Shown piece after piece: positions 30,924 to 39,795 of a stretch of DNA of 64,000 nucleotides (the first letter of the stretch is position 1; every line of letters begins with the position of its first letter). Made by a program: the position numbers and the translations under genes. Under the pieces are notes generated by a model. It saw only the letters and a program-made list of their open reading frames with translations. It had not been told where the DNA came from and searched no databases. Origin of the DNA: Phenylobacterium sp. Root700 (GTDB taxonomy: Bacteria > Pseudomonadota > Alphaproteobacteria > Caulobacterales > Caulobacteraceae); NCBI RefSeq assembly GCF_001429025.1, contig NZ_LMHT01000014.1:83511-147510 (forward strand). Direction: 5' to 3'.

Positions 30924-31766
30924 ATGCACTTTCCCCGGCTGCCCGATTGGCTGGTCTATCTGGCGGTGGTGCTCGCCCTGCTGATCGCCGCCATTGGTCG
31001 CCAGGAACGCGCTGACGCCCCGCCGCCGCCGCCGCCGGTGGCGAGCGGCGAGGGGCTGCCGCTGGGGCCGGCCTCGCCGTTCGATCCGCAGGTGGTGGTC
31101 GATGTCCCGGACAAGGCCGAGCCTGGGGTCGGGACGGCTTTCTCGGTGGCCGAGACCGGCGTCTGGATCACGGCTCGCCACGTGGTCGACGGCTGCACCG
31201 AGGCCGCCATCGTGGTGGCCGATGGGCGCGGCGTCGAGGCCAAGGTCCGTATCGATCCGCGCGGCGAGGCCGCCATCCTGACCACTGAAGGCGGCTCGCC
31301 GCCCCTGCCGATGGGCCTGGACCAGCCGCTGCGCAAAGGCGATCGCGCCTTCCATCCCGGCTTCCCGCAAGGCCAGGCCGGGGAGGCGACCTCGCGGCTG
31401 CTGGGGCGCGAGAACCTGGAGGTCCGGGGGCGCGGGGCTCGCACCGAGCCGGTGCTGGTCTGGGCCGAGACCGGCCGCACCGACAGCCTGAAGGGCACGC
31501 TGGCCGGCCTCTCGGGCGCGCCGGCCCTGGATCGCGCCGGGCGGGTGATCGGGGTGACGGTGGCCGAGGCCCCGCGTCGCGGCCGCATCTACACCACGGC
31601 CCCGGAAACCGTCATCGCCGCCCTGAGCGCCACCCATGAGCGGCCCTCGAGCTTCGCGGTCGGCGAGCCGATCACCACCGACAACTACGGCCGGGTGGCT
31701 GACAGCCTGCGCCGCGACCTGCGGGTCGCCCAGGTGATCTGCCTGAAGACCGGCCCGGTGACCTAA
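30924..31766 (+). CDS. Membrane-anchored trypsin-like serine protease with altered triad
   Basis: A 280-residue protein with one N-terminal membrane helix (residues 9-25), a Pro-rich linker, then a trypsin-like fold. His86 lies in TARHVVDGC and Ser197 in GLSGAPALD. Where HtrA-like proteases carry DLAVL, this protein has GEAAIL, so Glu115 (or Asp111 just before it) replaces the usual Asp. The Cys in HVVDGC is also unusual. Activity may be weak or absent. It is paired with the DUF350 gene and overlaps the convergent transporter gene by four bases. Confidence 0.8.
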   Translation: MHFPRLPDWLVYLAVVLALLIAAIGRQERADAPPPPPPVASGEGLPLGPASPFDPQVVVDVPDKAEPGVGTAFSVAETGVWITARHVVDGCTEAAIVVADGRGVEAKVRIDPRGEAAILTTEGGSPPLPMGLDQPLRKGDRAFHPGFPQGQAGEATSRLLGRENLEVRGRGARTEPVLVWAETGRTDSLKGTLAGLSGAPALDRAGRVIGVTVAEAPRRGRIYTTAPETVIAALSATHERPSSFAVGEPITTDNYGRVADSLRRDLRVAQVICLKTGPVT

Positions 31767-33484
31767 GGCGCTGCCGGCGTCTCTTCGTGGATCGGCGGCA
31801 GTCTCGCCACCATGAAGGCCAGGACGATGCCGATCACCCCCAGCAGGGCCGAGTAGCAGAAGAACACCATGTAGCCGGAGCCGAGCGCCGCGGCCGAGAC
31901 GCCGGACTTCTCCATGGCGCTGGCGAAGGTCTCGGGCGGCAGGGCGGCGAACAGGCTCTTAAGCGAGGCGAACAGTCCGCCGGAATCGGCGGCCGCCGCC
32001 GCGCCCTCGACGATGCGGCCCGACTGCGAGGCCACCAGTTTTCCCAGCAGCGCGTAGAGCGAGGAGAACAGCGCGTACTGGGTGGCGGTGAAGCCCTGTC
32101 CGGTCAGGCTGGACATGTAGGCGATCAGGCAGGTGCCGGAGAACCCGGAGGCCACGTTGTCGACGCCGATGGCGACGCTGAGCGCCCAGAGCTGCGGACC
32201 CTGGGTGGCCAGCCAGGCGAAGACTAGGTTCGAGATCGGCCCGGCGAAGGCGCCCACCACCAGCGCCCGGATCAGGCCGAAGCGGGCGATGGCGAAGCCG
32301 CCGAGGCCGACGCCCAGCACCGACATCACCGCGCCCAGCACCTTGCGCACCTCGGCGATCTCGAGCTTCGAGAACCCCATGTCGAGATAGAAGGGGTTCA
32401 TGATGTTGAGCACGAAGTCCGACAATCGGTAGACGCAGATCAGCGCCAGGATCAGGCCCGCGGCCTGGCCGTAGCGGCGGAAGAAATCGGCCAGCGGCGC
32501 GCCCAGCGCCACCCCCAGATAGCGGCCCGGCCGGGTCTTCAGGCCAGGGGCGGGGCGGGCGGCCAGGAAGATCACCACCGCGCCGATCACCACGCCGCTC
32601 ACCTGGGCGAAGACGCCCCAGGGCTTGGCGCTCCACATGGCCTCGACGCCCGCCGCCGCGCCGGGCAGGCCAAGCTTGGTCAGGCCGCCGGAGAGGATCG
32701 CCGCATTGCCCGCCAGGCCCGAACCGAGGACCAGCGCCCCCAGCACGAAGAGCCCGAGGCGGATCGCCCATTCGACGCCGTCGCGGGCCGGGGCGGCGGG
32801 GATGTCGTGGGCGTCGATGCGGCGGATCTCATGCTGCGCCTCGCGCGGCGCGCCGAGCACGCCCAGCACCCCAACCAGCATCAGCAGCGCCATGATGGCG
32901 TAGGAGGTGTTCCAGCCGACGAATTCGGAGAGGGCCAGCGGCACGACGCCGGCCACGATCATCGCGATCCGGTAGCCCCACTGATAGGCCGCGGCCATGG
33001 CGCCCTGTTTCTCGGTCACCGCCGCCTCGATCCGCCAGGCGTCGATGACGATGTCCTGGGTGGCCGAGACGAAGCCCACCATCACCGCGAACAGCGCCAT
33101 CAGGCCAAGGCTGACGGCGGGATTGGTCCCGGCGATCAGCCAGAGGCCCAGCACGATCAGCACCTGGCAGACCAGCATCCAGGATCGCCTGTGGCCGAGC
33201 CACTTGGTCACCAGCGGCACCGTCGCGCGGTCGACCAGCGGGGCCCACAGGAACTTCAGCGAATAGGCCAGGGTGGCCAGGCCGAAGAAGGCGATCACTT
33301 CCAGCGACAGCCCCGCGTCCCGCAGCCAGGCCGACAAGGTGTCGAAGATCAGCAGGTTCGGCAGGCCCGAGGCGAAGCCCAGCGACAGCATCACCAGCGA
33401 GCGGCGCTCGAGATAGACGGCCAGGGCCTGCAGCGTTCCGGGTTTCTTCCCGTCCTGCGCGGCCGCCTGGCTTTCGGTGGTCAT
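31763..33484 (-). CDS. ampG: AmpG-like muropeptide MFS permease
   Basis: A 573-residue major-facilitator protein that imports anhydro-muropeptides for cell-wall recycling. The N-terminus has the AmpG hallmarks FASGLPNLLIFDTLSAWLRDAG and FLWAPLVDR, with SATQDIVIDAWRIE in helix 4 or 5. An extra central helix pair makes it longer than E. coli AmpG, as is common in alphaproteobacteria. It lies 39 bases downstream of a hybrid kinase gene. In Caulobacter AmpG activity matters for beta-lactam tolerance, but regulation here is not visible. Confidence 0.9.
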   Translation of the reverse strand: MTTESQAAAQDGKKPGTLQALAVYLERRSLVMLSLGFASGLPNLLIFDTLSAWLRDAGLSLEVIAFFGLATLAYSLKFLWAPLVDRATVPLVTKWLGHRRSWMLVCQVLIVLGLWLIAGTNPAVSLGLMALFAVMVGFVSATQDIVIDAWRIEAAVTEKQGAMAAAYQWGYRIAMIVAGVVPLALSEFVGWNTSYAIMALLMLVGVLGVLGAPREAQHEIRRIDAHDIPAAPARDGVEWAIRLGLFVLGALVLGSGLAGNAAILSGGLTKLGLPGAAAGVEAMWSAKPWGVFAQVSGVVIGAVVIFLAARPAPGLKTRPGRYLGVALGAPLADFFRRYGQAAGLILALICVYRLSDFVLNIMNPFYLDMGFSKLEIAEVRKVLGAVMSVLGVGLGGFAIARFGLIRALVVGAFAGPISNLVFAWLATQGPQLWALSVAIGVDNVASGFSGTCLIAYMSSLTGQGFTATQYALFSSLYALLGKLVASQSGRIVEGAAAAADSGGLFASLKSLFAALPPETFASAMEKSGVSAAALGSGYMVFFCYSALLGVIGIVLAFMVARLPPIHEETPAAP

Positions 33485-33523
33485 GTTCGGCGTTCCCCAT
33501 GCGTGGGGCCGCCCCCAGGCTCG

Positions 33524-35029
33524 TCAGCCGACCTTGGCGTGGTCCGCCTTTTCCGTCCAGTCGGACGCCCCGGTCCAGCGCGCCAGCGCGCCGCGCAGGG
33601 CGCCCGGGCTGAGCGGTTTGACCAGGAAATCGTCCATGCCGGCGGCGAGGCAGGCGTGGCGGTCTTCCTCGAAGGCGTTGGCGGTCAGGGCGACGATCGG
33701 GGTCCTGACGCCCTGGGCGCGGGCCTGTTGCGCGGTTTCCAGGCCAGACATCCCCGGCATCCGCATATCCATCAAGATCAGGTCGTAGACGCCGACCGAC
33801 AGCGCGGCCAAGGCTTCCTGACCGCCGCCGGCCTGATCGACGCGGCAACCCTCGCGGGTCAGCAGGGTGCGGGCCAGCAGGGCGTTGATCGGATTGTCCT
33901 CGACCAGCAGGATGCGGGCGCCCGGGGCGGCGGCGGGCGCCACCCGGTCGTCGTCGTGGCGTTCGGAGCGCTCGGCGTGGGCGCCGAGCACGGCGAGCAC
34001 CCGTTCGGCCAGCGAGGCGCGGCGCAGCGGCTTGATCAGGTATCCGGCGTATCCGGCCGCCCGGTAGGCGTCGATATGGCCGCGTTCCTCGGGCGCCAGC
34101 AGGATCAGGGCGGTGCGTCCGGCCGGCGGGGTTTCGGGCGCCACGGCGCGGTCGATCATCAGCACGTCGCCCGGCCCGGTCGCCTGCAGCGCGGCGGCCA
34201 GATCCTTGGCGGCGACGGCGAGCCCGCCGGCGGCGGCGATCTGGCGATGGGCGGCGTCGCTGACGATGGGGTTGGCGCAGGCAATGGCGATGGTGCGGCC
34301 GGCCAGGCTCTGGTCGGGCTGGGCCGGCAGCTGCGTCAGGTCCGCCTCGAACCAGAACGCCGCCCCGCCGTGGGCGGCGGTCTCCACCCCGACCGACCCG
34401 CCCATGGCGGCGGCCAGCTTGCGGGCGATGGCCAGGCCCAGGCCCGCGCCGCCTAGCTGTACGTCGTTCAGCGGATCGGCCTGTTCGAAGGCCTCGAAGA
34501 TCTTCTCGCGCGCCGCGGCGCTGACGCCGGGACCGGAGTCCTCGACCGTGAAGCGCAGGCCGGCGGCGACCTGCGCCACCGTGATCAGCACCCCGCCCTG
34601 GGGCGTGAACTTGATGGCGTTGCCGGCGAAGTTCAGCAGGATCTGGCGCAGCCGGCCCTCGTCGGCCACCGCCTGGCCGATGCCGGCCGGGGCGGCCCAG
34701 GCGATCTCCAGGCCCTTTTCATGGGCGCGCGGCGACAGCAGTTCGCAGACCGAGCGCAGCAGGCTCTCGACCTCGAAGGTGGTGGGGAACAACTCGATCT
34801 TGTCGGCGCCCAGGCGCGCGAAATCCAGCACGTCGTTGACCAGCCCCAGCAGGTGCTCGCCGGACTCGCGCAGGGCCGAGACATAGGCGCGCTGCTCCTG
34901 GGTCAGGCGGGTGCCTTCCAGCAGCCGGGCCATGCCGAGCACACCGTTCAGCGGGGTGCGGAATTCGTGGCTCAGCGAGGCGAGTTGCTCGGCGCTGACG
35001 CGCGGGTCTTGGTTTGGATCGACGTTCAT
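33524..35029 (-). CDS. Soluble hybrid histidine kinase with two receiver-like domains
   Basis: A 501-residue cytosolic kinase with no sensor domain: the phosphoacceptor His21 (SLSHEFRTPLNG) lies at the very N-terminus. The ATPase domain follows (NAIKFTPQGG, DSGPGVS, GAGLGLAIARK). A first receiver-like domain (about 243-348) keeps an Asp at 293 and Lys at 333 but lacks the acidic pair. A canonical receiver has Glu-Asp-Asn at 377-379 and Asp421 (LILMDMRMPG). Partners probably supply the sensing input. It is divergent in target from the neighbouring permease but shares its strand. Confidence 0.93.
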   Translation of the reverse strand: MNVDPNQDPRVSAEQLASLSHEFRTPLNGVLGMARLLEGTRLTQEQRAYVSALRESGEHLLGLVNDVLDFARLGADKIELFPTTFEVESLLRSVCELLSPRAHEKGLEIAWAAPAGIGQAVADEGRLRQILLNFAGNAIKFTPQGGVLITVAQVAAGLRFTVEDSGPGVSAAAREKIFEAFEQADPLNDVQLGGAGLGLAIARKLAAAMGGSVGVETAAHGGAAFWFEADLTQLPAQPDQSLAGRTIAIACANPIVSDAAHRQIAAAGGLAVAAKDLAAALQATGPGDVLMIDRAVAPETPPAGRTALILLAPEERGHIDAYRAAGYAGYLIKPLRRASLAERVLAVLGAHAERSERHDDDRVAPAAAPGARILLVEDNPINALLARTLLTREGCRVDQAGGGQEALAALSVGVYDLILMDMRMPGMSGLETAQQARAQGVRTPIVALTANAFEEDRHACLAAGMDDFLVKPLSPGALRGALARWTGASDWTEKADHAKVG

Positions 35030-35108
35030 CGACCAAGAGCCTACGCCTCGCGGCTTAACGGGCGGTCAAATCCGGGATGATCGGTCGCCAGGGCCGGTTG
35101 TCGGCTGT

Positions 35109-35489
35109 TCAGCCGGCCGCCATCTCCTGGGCCAAGGCGACCAGCGCGGCCCGGGCCGAGGCGCGGGGAATGGCGGCGTAGGCCTCCAGGAGCTCGGTGG
35201 CCCCGGTCAGGGCGAGGGCCTGCAGGATCTCGTCGGCGGCGTCGGACATGCCGCCCTCCTCGCCGACCAACCAGCCGACGGTGGTGTCCAGGGCCGAGGC
35301 GATCGCCACCAGCATCGAGCCCGAAACCCGGTTGGCGCCGCGTTCGTATTTCTGGATCTGCTGGAAGGACACGCCGACGCGATCGGACAGCACGCCTTGG
35401 CTGATGCCCAGCGACTTTCTGCGCAGCCGCATCCGCGCGCCAATTGCGATATCGACGGGATCAGGGCCTATGGCGTCATCAAGGGGCAT
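35109..35489 (-). CDS. XRE-family helix-turn-helix regulator
   Basis: A 126-residue Cro/CI-type regulator with HTH at about residues 13-70 (VSFQQIQKYERGANRVSGS), the same family as the gene at 5045. The C-terminal half is helical and unassigned. It is divergently transcribed from the LuxR-type gene and shares a 103-base intergenic region with a perfect palindrome. Confidence 0.92.
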   Translation of the reverse strand: MPLDDAIGPDPVDIAIGARMRLRRKSLGISQGVLSDRVGVSFQQIQKYERGANRVSGSMLVAIASALDTTVGWLVGEEGGMSDAADEILQALALTGATELLEAYAAIPRASARAALVALAQEMAAG

Positions 35490-35523
35490 GGGTTTCTCCC
35501 CGCTCGCTCACGAAATTCTTTCA

Positions 35524-35537
35524 CGGGCCTAGGCCCG
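35524..35537. promoter_or_regulatory. Perfect 14-bp palindrome in the XRE/LuxR divergent region
   Basis: CGGGCCTAGGCCCG is a perfect palindrome between the XRE gene (minus) and the LuxR-type gene (plus), 35 and 56 bases from their starts. It is a candidate operator for one of these regulators; no other evidence. Confidence 0.4.
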
Positions 35538-35592
35538 AATACACCATAACAAGTAGACGGGCTCCTACGCGAGTCGCTAACGTGTTCATCTT

Positions 35593-36402
35593 ATGCGCGC
35601 ACCGCAAGAGATCGCCGCAGACCCAGTCGAGCTTCTGACCCCTCGGGAGCGCGAATGCCTGCGATTGGTCGACCGTCACCTCAGCTCCAAGCAGATCGCC
35701 CGCGAACTCGGGATGTCGAAGGCGTCGGTCGACACCTATTGCGACCGGGCGCGCAAGAAGCTCGGCGTCGGCGACCGTTATTCCGCCGCCCGGGCGCTCG
35801 CGGCGCGTGAAACCGCTGTCCCGATCGTGTCGGGACAAGACGCAATCAGGACAGACGCCACCGCGCTCCTATGGGCTGATGAAGCCCAGCAAGGAGACCG
35901 GACCGATGGGCGATTGGTTGAGAGAACTGGCGGACGCCAGGGTGACGATGGCGGATCTGGAGCCCGATCGCGGGACGACGAGCCGTCGGGCCGCGGTTGG
36001 ACAGGCGATGCGGGTTCGCGACGAGGTGCAAGCCTTCGAACGCCGCTGGCCGACCCCGCAGAACTCCGAGCCGGTGGTCCCGGGCTTTACCTGGACCCAG
36101 CTCGAACGCCAGCTCGCGGACCTGGCCGACACGCCGTTGAAGGCGAACATGGCGCGCGAACTGGTTTCGGCCACCCGCAAGATGTCGCGTTTCAAGCCCC
36201 CGGAAATGGTGCTGAGGGAAATCCTCTGCCTGACCTGGGCGCTGTTGGACGAGGGCTTCCAACCGGACTTGGAGCCGGGATTGGCGGGCGCACCCTAGGG
36301 CCTGCCGCCCGACTGGGCATGGTGGGCGTGATCGCCATCGTCTCGGCCCTGTCGTTCGGGGCGTTGCTGGCGGGCCTCCACGCCCTTCAAGACCTTTTTT
36401 AG
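35593..36402 (+). CDS. LuxR-type HTH protein with C-terminal membrane helix, overlapped by another gene
   Basis: The frame encodes 269 residues. Residues 15-72 are a LuxR/GerE HTH (LTPRERECLRLVDRHLSSKQIARELG) and residues 241-265 a membrane helix (MVGVIAIVSALSFGALLAGLHAL). This HTH-linker-helix layout is known in Caulobacteraceae and sphingomonads. The HTH and helix parts show strong GC preference at third codon positions. The middle (about 35906-36290) does not, and is rich in Gly, Arg and Asp; there the +1 frame looks coding. So either the linker is overprinted, a gene was inserted, or only the HTH part is translated. Confidence refers to the HTH part. Confidence 0.65.
   Translation: MRAPQEIAADPVELLTPRERECLRLVDRHLSSKQIARELGMSKASVDTYCDRARKKLGVGDRYSAARALAARETAVPIVSGQDAIRTDATALLWADEAQQGDRTDGRLVERTGGRQGDDGGSGARSRDDEPSGRGWTGDAGSRRGASLRTPLADPAELRAGGPGLYLDPARTPARGPGRHAVEGEHGARTGFGHPQDVAFQAPGNGAEGNPLPDLGAVGRGLPTGLGAGIGGRTLGPAARLGMVGVIAIVSALSFGALLAGLHALQDLF
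35906..36298 (+). CDS. Hypothetical protein nested in the LuxR-type gene
   Basis: A 130-residue helical protein starting at ATG 35906 behind AAGGAG (35891-35896), nine bases upstream. Third codon positions in this frame are mostly G or C, unlike the overlapping frame. Segments such as MRVRDEVQAFERRW and MARELVSATRKMSRF look like real amphipathic helices with a Trp-rich core. I do not recognise it. It lies wholly inside the longer HTH frame and stops at 36298 next to the segment coding the membrane helix. Confidence 0.72.
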   Translation: MGDWLRELADARVTMADLEPDRGTTSRRAAVGQAMRVRDEVQAFERRWPTPQNSEPVVPGFTWTQLERQLADLADTPLKANMARELVSATRKMSRFKPPEMVLREILCLTWALLDEGFQPDLEPGLAGAP

Positions 36403-36406
36403 GGTC

Positions 36407-36421
36407 TTAATCTTAAATTAA
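36407..36421 (+). promoter_or_regulatory. CtrA-type box TTAA-N7-TTAA
   Basis: TTAATCTTAAATTAA fits the full Caulobacter CtrA consensus TTAA-N7-TTAA exactly and contains a third TTAA at 36413. It begins five bases after the preceding stop and lies 79-93 bases before the next start, where CtrA boxes overlapping a -35 region are normally found. Control of the 36500 gene is inference. Confidence 0.7.
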
Positions 36422-36499
36422 AACGGGGCCTTAGCCCTGATTTCCTACCCTTCACATCGTCAGAAGGCGCCGGCTGCCCCGTGCGCCAGGAGATCCCTC

Positions 36500-36847
36500 A
36501 TGCTTAAGCAACGCCGTATGATCGCCGATCAGGTCGCCGCTAGCCTGTTCGAAGCCGAGGCCGCCATTGATATCGCCCTGGCCAAGACCGCCGGTCTGGC
36601 CGGCGTCATGCCTGGCCTGCGCGCCGACGCCGGCCTCTCGGCCCTGATCGGCCAGGACGCCGTGGAACGGGCCAGCGAGGCCCTTACGCTGCTGGCCCAG
36701 GCCCGCCGCGCCATCTGCGAGACGCACAAGGAACTGGACGTGGCCAAGACCCAGATCGGTCTGGGCGCCGTGATGTACGGCGGCGTGCAGAAGCCGCCGA
36801 ACTTCGCCATGGAAGCCACCCGCCCGCTGCGCGCCGTGGCCAGCTGA
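36500..36847 (+). CDS. Hypothetical helical protein behind a CtrA box
   Basis: A 115-residue protein, starting at ATG 36500 behind CAGGAGATC. It is mostly alpha-helical and Ala-rich, with heptad-like stretches (AASLFEAEAAIDIALAKTAG and AVERASEALTLLAQARRAI) and a terminal MEATRPLRAVAS. No signal peptide or membrane helix is seen. I do not recognise the family. The CtrA box upstream suggests cell-cycle-regulated expression. Confidence 0.8.
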   Translation: MLKQRRMIADQVAASLFEAEAAIDIALAKTAGLAGVMPGLRADAGLSALIGQDAVERASEALTLLAQARRAICETHKELDVAKTQIGLGAVMYGGVQKPPNFAMEATRPLRAVAS

Positions 36848-36893
36848 TCGTCTTCCAGTAAAAGTTGCATCCTGCGGGATTAACCGCAGTATC

Positions 36894-36919
36894 GGGACCC
36901 TCAGGAGGCTGAGGGTCCC
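36894..36919 (+). terminator. Hairpin abutting the next start codon
   Basis: GGGACCCTCAG (36894-36904) and CTGAGGGTCCC (36909-36919) form a perfect 11-bp stem with loop GAGG, ending six bases before the ATG at 36926. No T-run follows. It could terminate the 36500 transcript or mask the next gene's ribosome-binding site. Confidence 0.5.
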
Positions 36920-36925
36920 GTCGTC

Positions 36926-37369
36926 ATGTTCAGCTCGACCCCGGAACGTGTCTGGGCCATCGCAATGTTCGCGGTCTCCGCCTTCGCCCTCTGGCGCGGC
37001 GGGCGGACCGAACGTGTCGTGGCCATCGCCAACATCGTCGCCTGGATCGCCACCATTGTGGTCCAGAACCGCAGCAACTGGGTCGATCCCCAGTGGGGCA
37101 TGTTCGCGGTCGATGTCGCCTTCCTGCTGGTGCTGCTCTGGTTCGTGATCCGCGGCAGCCGCCTGTGGATCCTGCCGGCGGCGGCGTTCCAGCTGCTGGC
37201 GGTGGTGACCCACGGGGCCATCCTCGCCGACGGCGGGGTGCGGGCCTGGGCCTATCTGACCGCGCTGATCCTCTGGAGCTATCTGGTGCTGATCACGCTG
37301 GCGGTCGGCGCCTACACCTACTGGCGGCGCGAGGCGGCGCCGGGCCACGCGCAGGTTCAGGCCTGGTAG
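36926..37369 (+). CDS. Hypothetical four-helix membrane protein
   Basis: A 147-residue protein with four predicted membrane helices at about residues 6-24, 32-48, 58-78 and 103-130, connected by short charged loops, with a soluble tail. I do not recognise it. A strong hairpin sits directly upstream of ATG 36926, and its end converges on the comM-like gene. Confidence 0.8.
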   Translation: MFSSTPERVWAIAMFAVSAFALWRGGRTERVVAIANIVAWIATIVVQNRSNWVDPQWGMFAVDVAFLLVLLWFVIRGSRLWILPAAAFQLLAVVTHGAILADGGVRAWAYLTALILWSYLVLITLAVGAYTYWRREAAPGHAQVQAW

Positions 37370-37385
37370 CGTCCGTCGTCGTGCT

Positions 37386-38537
37386 TCAGACCAGGGCCGG
37401 CGCCGGTTGGCCCATTCGCCGGTAGATCAGCGCCTCGGCCACGTGGATGCGGCGCACCGGGCCGGCGCCTTCCAGATCGGCGATGGTGCGGGCCAGGCCA
37501 AGGGCGCGGGTCCAGCCGCGGGCGGTCAGGCCGCCGGCCTCGGCGGCCTTGGCCAGCAGGGCGCGGCCGGCGGGATCGAGGTCGGCGATCTTTTCCAGGA
37601 AGTCGCCCTGCGCCTGGGCGTTCAGCCTCGCGCCGTCATCCCCGGCGCGGTCGGCCTGCAGCTGGCGGGCGGCGGCCTGCTCCGTGCCCTCGGCCGGGGC
37701 GGGCAGGGCCAGGTCCGCGGCGCTCACCGGCGGCACGTCGATCTGCAGGTCGATGCGGTCCATGAACGGACCGGAGACCTTCATCTGATAATCGGTCTGG
37801 CAGCGCGGCGCCCGGCCGCAGGCCCCGCGTCCGGCCCCGCCCATGCCGCACTTGCAGGGGTTCTGGGCGGCGACAAGCTGGAAGCGGGCCGGATAGCGCA
37901 CATGGGCGTTGGCGCGGGCCACCACCACCTCGCCGGTCTCCAGCGGCTGGCGCAGCGAGTCCAGCGCCTGGCTGGAGAACTCCGGCAGTTCGTCGAGGAA
38001 CAGCACGCCGTTGTGGGCCAGCGACACCTCGCCCGGCTTCACCTTCAGCCCGCCGCCGGTCAGCGCCGCCATGCTGGCCGAATGGTGGGGGGTACGGAAT
38101 GGACGGGTGCGGGTCAGGGCGCCCCTGGCGATCAGCCCGGCCACCGAATGGACCATCGAGGTCTCCAGCAGCTCGGCCGGGGACAGCGGCGGCAGCAGGC
38201 CCGGCAGGCGGGCGGCCATCATCGACTTGCCCGAGCCGGGCGGCCCGCTGAACAGCAGATTGTGACCGCCGGCCGCGGCGATCTCCAGCGCCCGCTTGGC
38301 GTTCTCCTGGCCCTTCACGTCGCGCAGGTCGGGAACCATCATCGGCCCAGGCTTGGGCGGCGACAGGATCTGGGTTCCGCGGAAGTGGTTGACCACGGCG
38401 ATCAGCGACGGCGCGGCCAGGTTGGCGATGATCCGTTTGGACGGCATGGCCAGGCCCAGGCCCGCGAAGGCCGCCCGGACCCGCTCGCGGCTCTCGGCGA
38501 CGGCCTTGTCGCCCAGGCCGACCAGCATGAACTTCAT
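37386..38537 (-). pseudogene. comM: ComM/YifB-family Mg-chelatase-like ATPase with internal deletion
   Basis: AAA+ protein of the ComM/YifB family, known as a branch-migration helicase in natural transformation. The ATPase core is intact: Walker A GPPGSGKS at residues 98-105, Walker B VLFLDELPE, and the CKCG-type cysteine cluster. The N-terminal Lon-like domain runs from IIANLA straight into APSLIAVVNHF (about 38412-38420). Compared with E. coli YifB, some 85-90 residues including PADLPKEG and YDLPIA are missing in frame. Family sequence continues upstream of this ATG to about 38628 (VVTVAFQGVEARRVDVEVQ) but without an ATG, GTG or TTG. The gene is probably decaying. Confidence 0.8.
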
Positions 38538-38645
38538 CTCGCCGCCGGTGAGCTGAACCTCGACGTCGACACGTCGGGCCTCGACGCCCTGAAACGCTAC
38601 CGTGACGACTCGGGACGCCCTGCCAACCCCCAGAAATGGCTCAAC

Positions 38646-38654
38646 TTATCCACA
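38646..38654 (+). promoter_or_regulatory. Consensus DnaA box
   Basis: TTATCCACA matches the classical DnaA-box consensus exactly. It lies in the AT-richer gap between gshB and comM. One isolated box may be chance, but the region is probably origin-proximal by its gene content. Confidence 0.4.
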
Positions 38655-38753
38655 ACCCCAGCACGGCGTGCGGGGCAGATCAAGAACAAAAATAGAACTT
38701 TTGGAGAAGTTGAGACGATTCCGCGACTTATGCGTGTCTCTTTGCGTTACAAA

Positions 38754-39701
<948 letters not shown>

Positions 39702-39795
39702 GGGGAGAGCTCCTTACGGCCAAGGCGCCACGGCCAAGGCGTCTGAGATAGTTCGGCGGCGCTCAAAGCGCCAGCCAGAAGGCCTGGAGGCGCTG

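Noticed and set aside
35879-35908. Earlier ATG (35879) as the start of the nested gene
   Set aside because: ATG 35906 has the well-spaced AAGGAG. The earlier ATG lies upstream of that site and adds no recognisable sequence, though it cannot be excluded.
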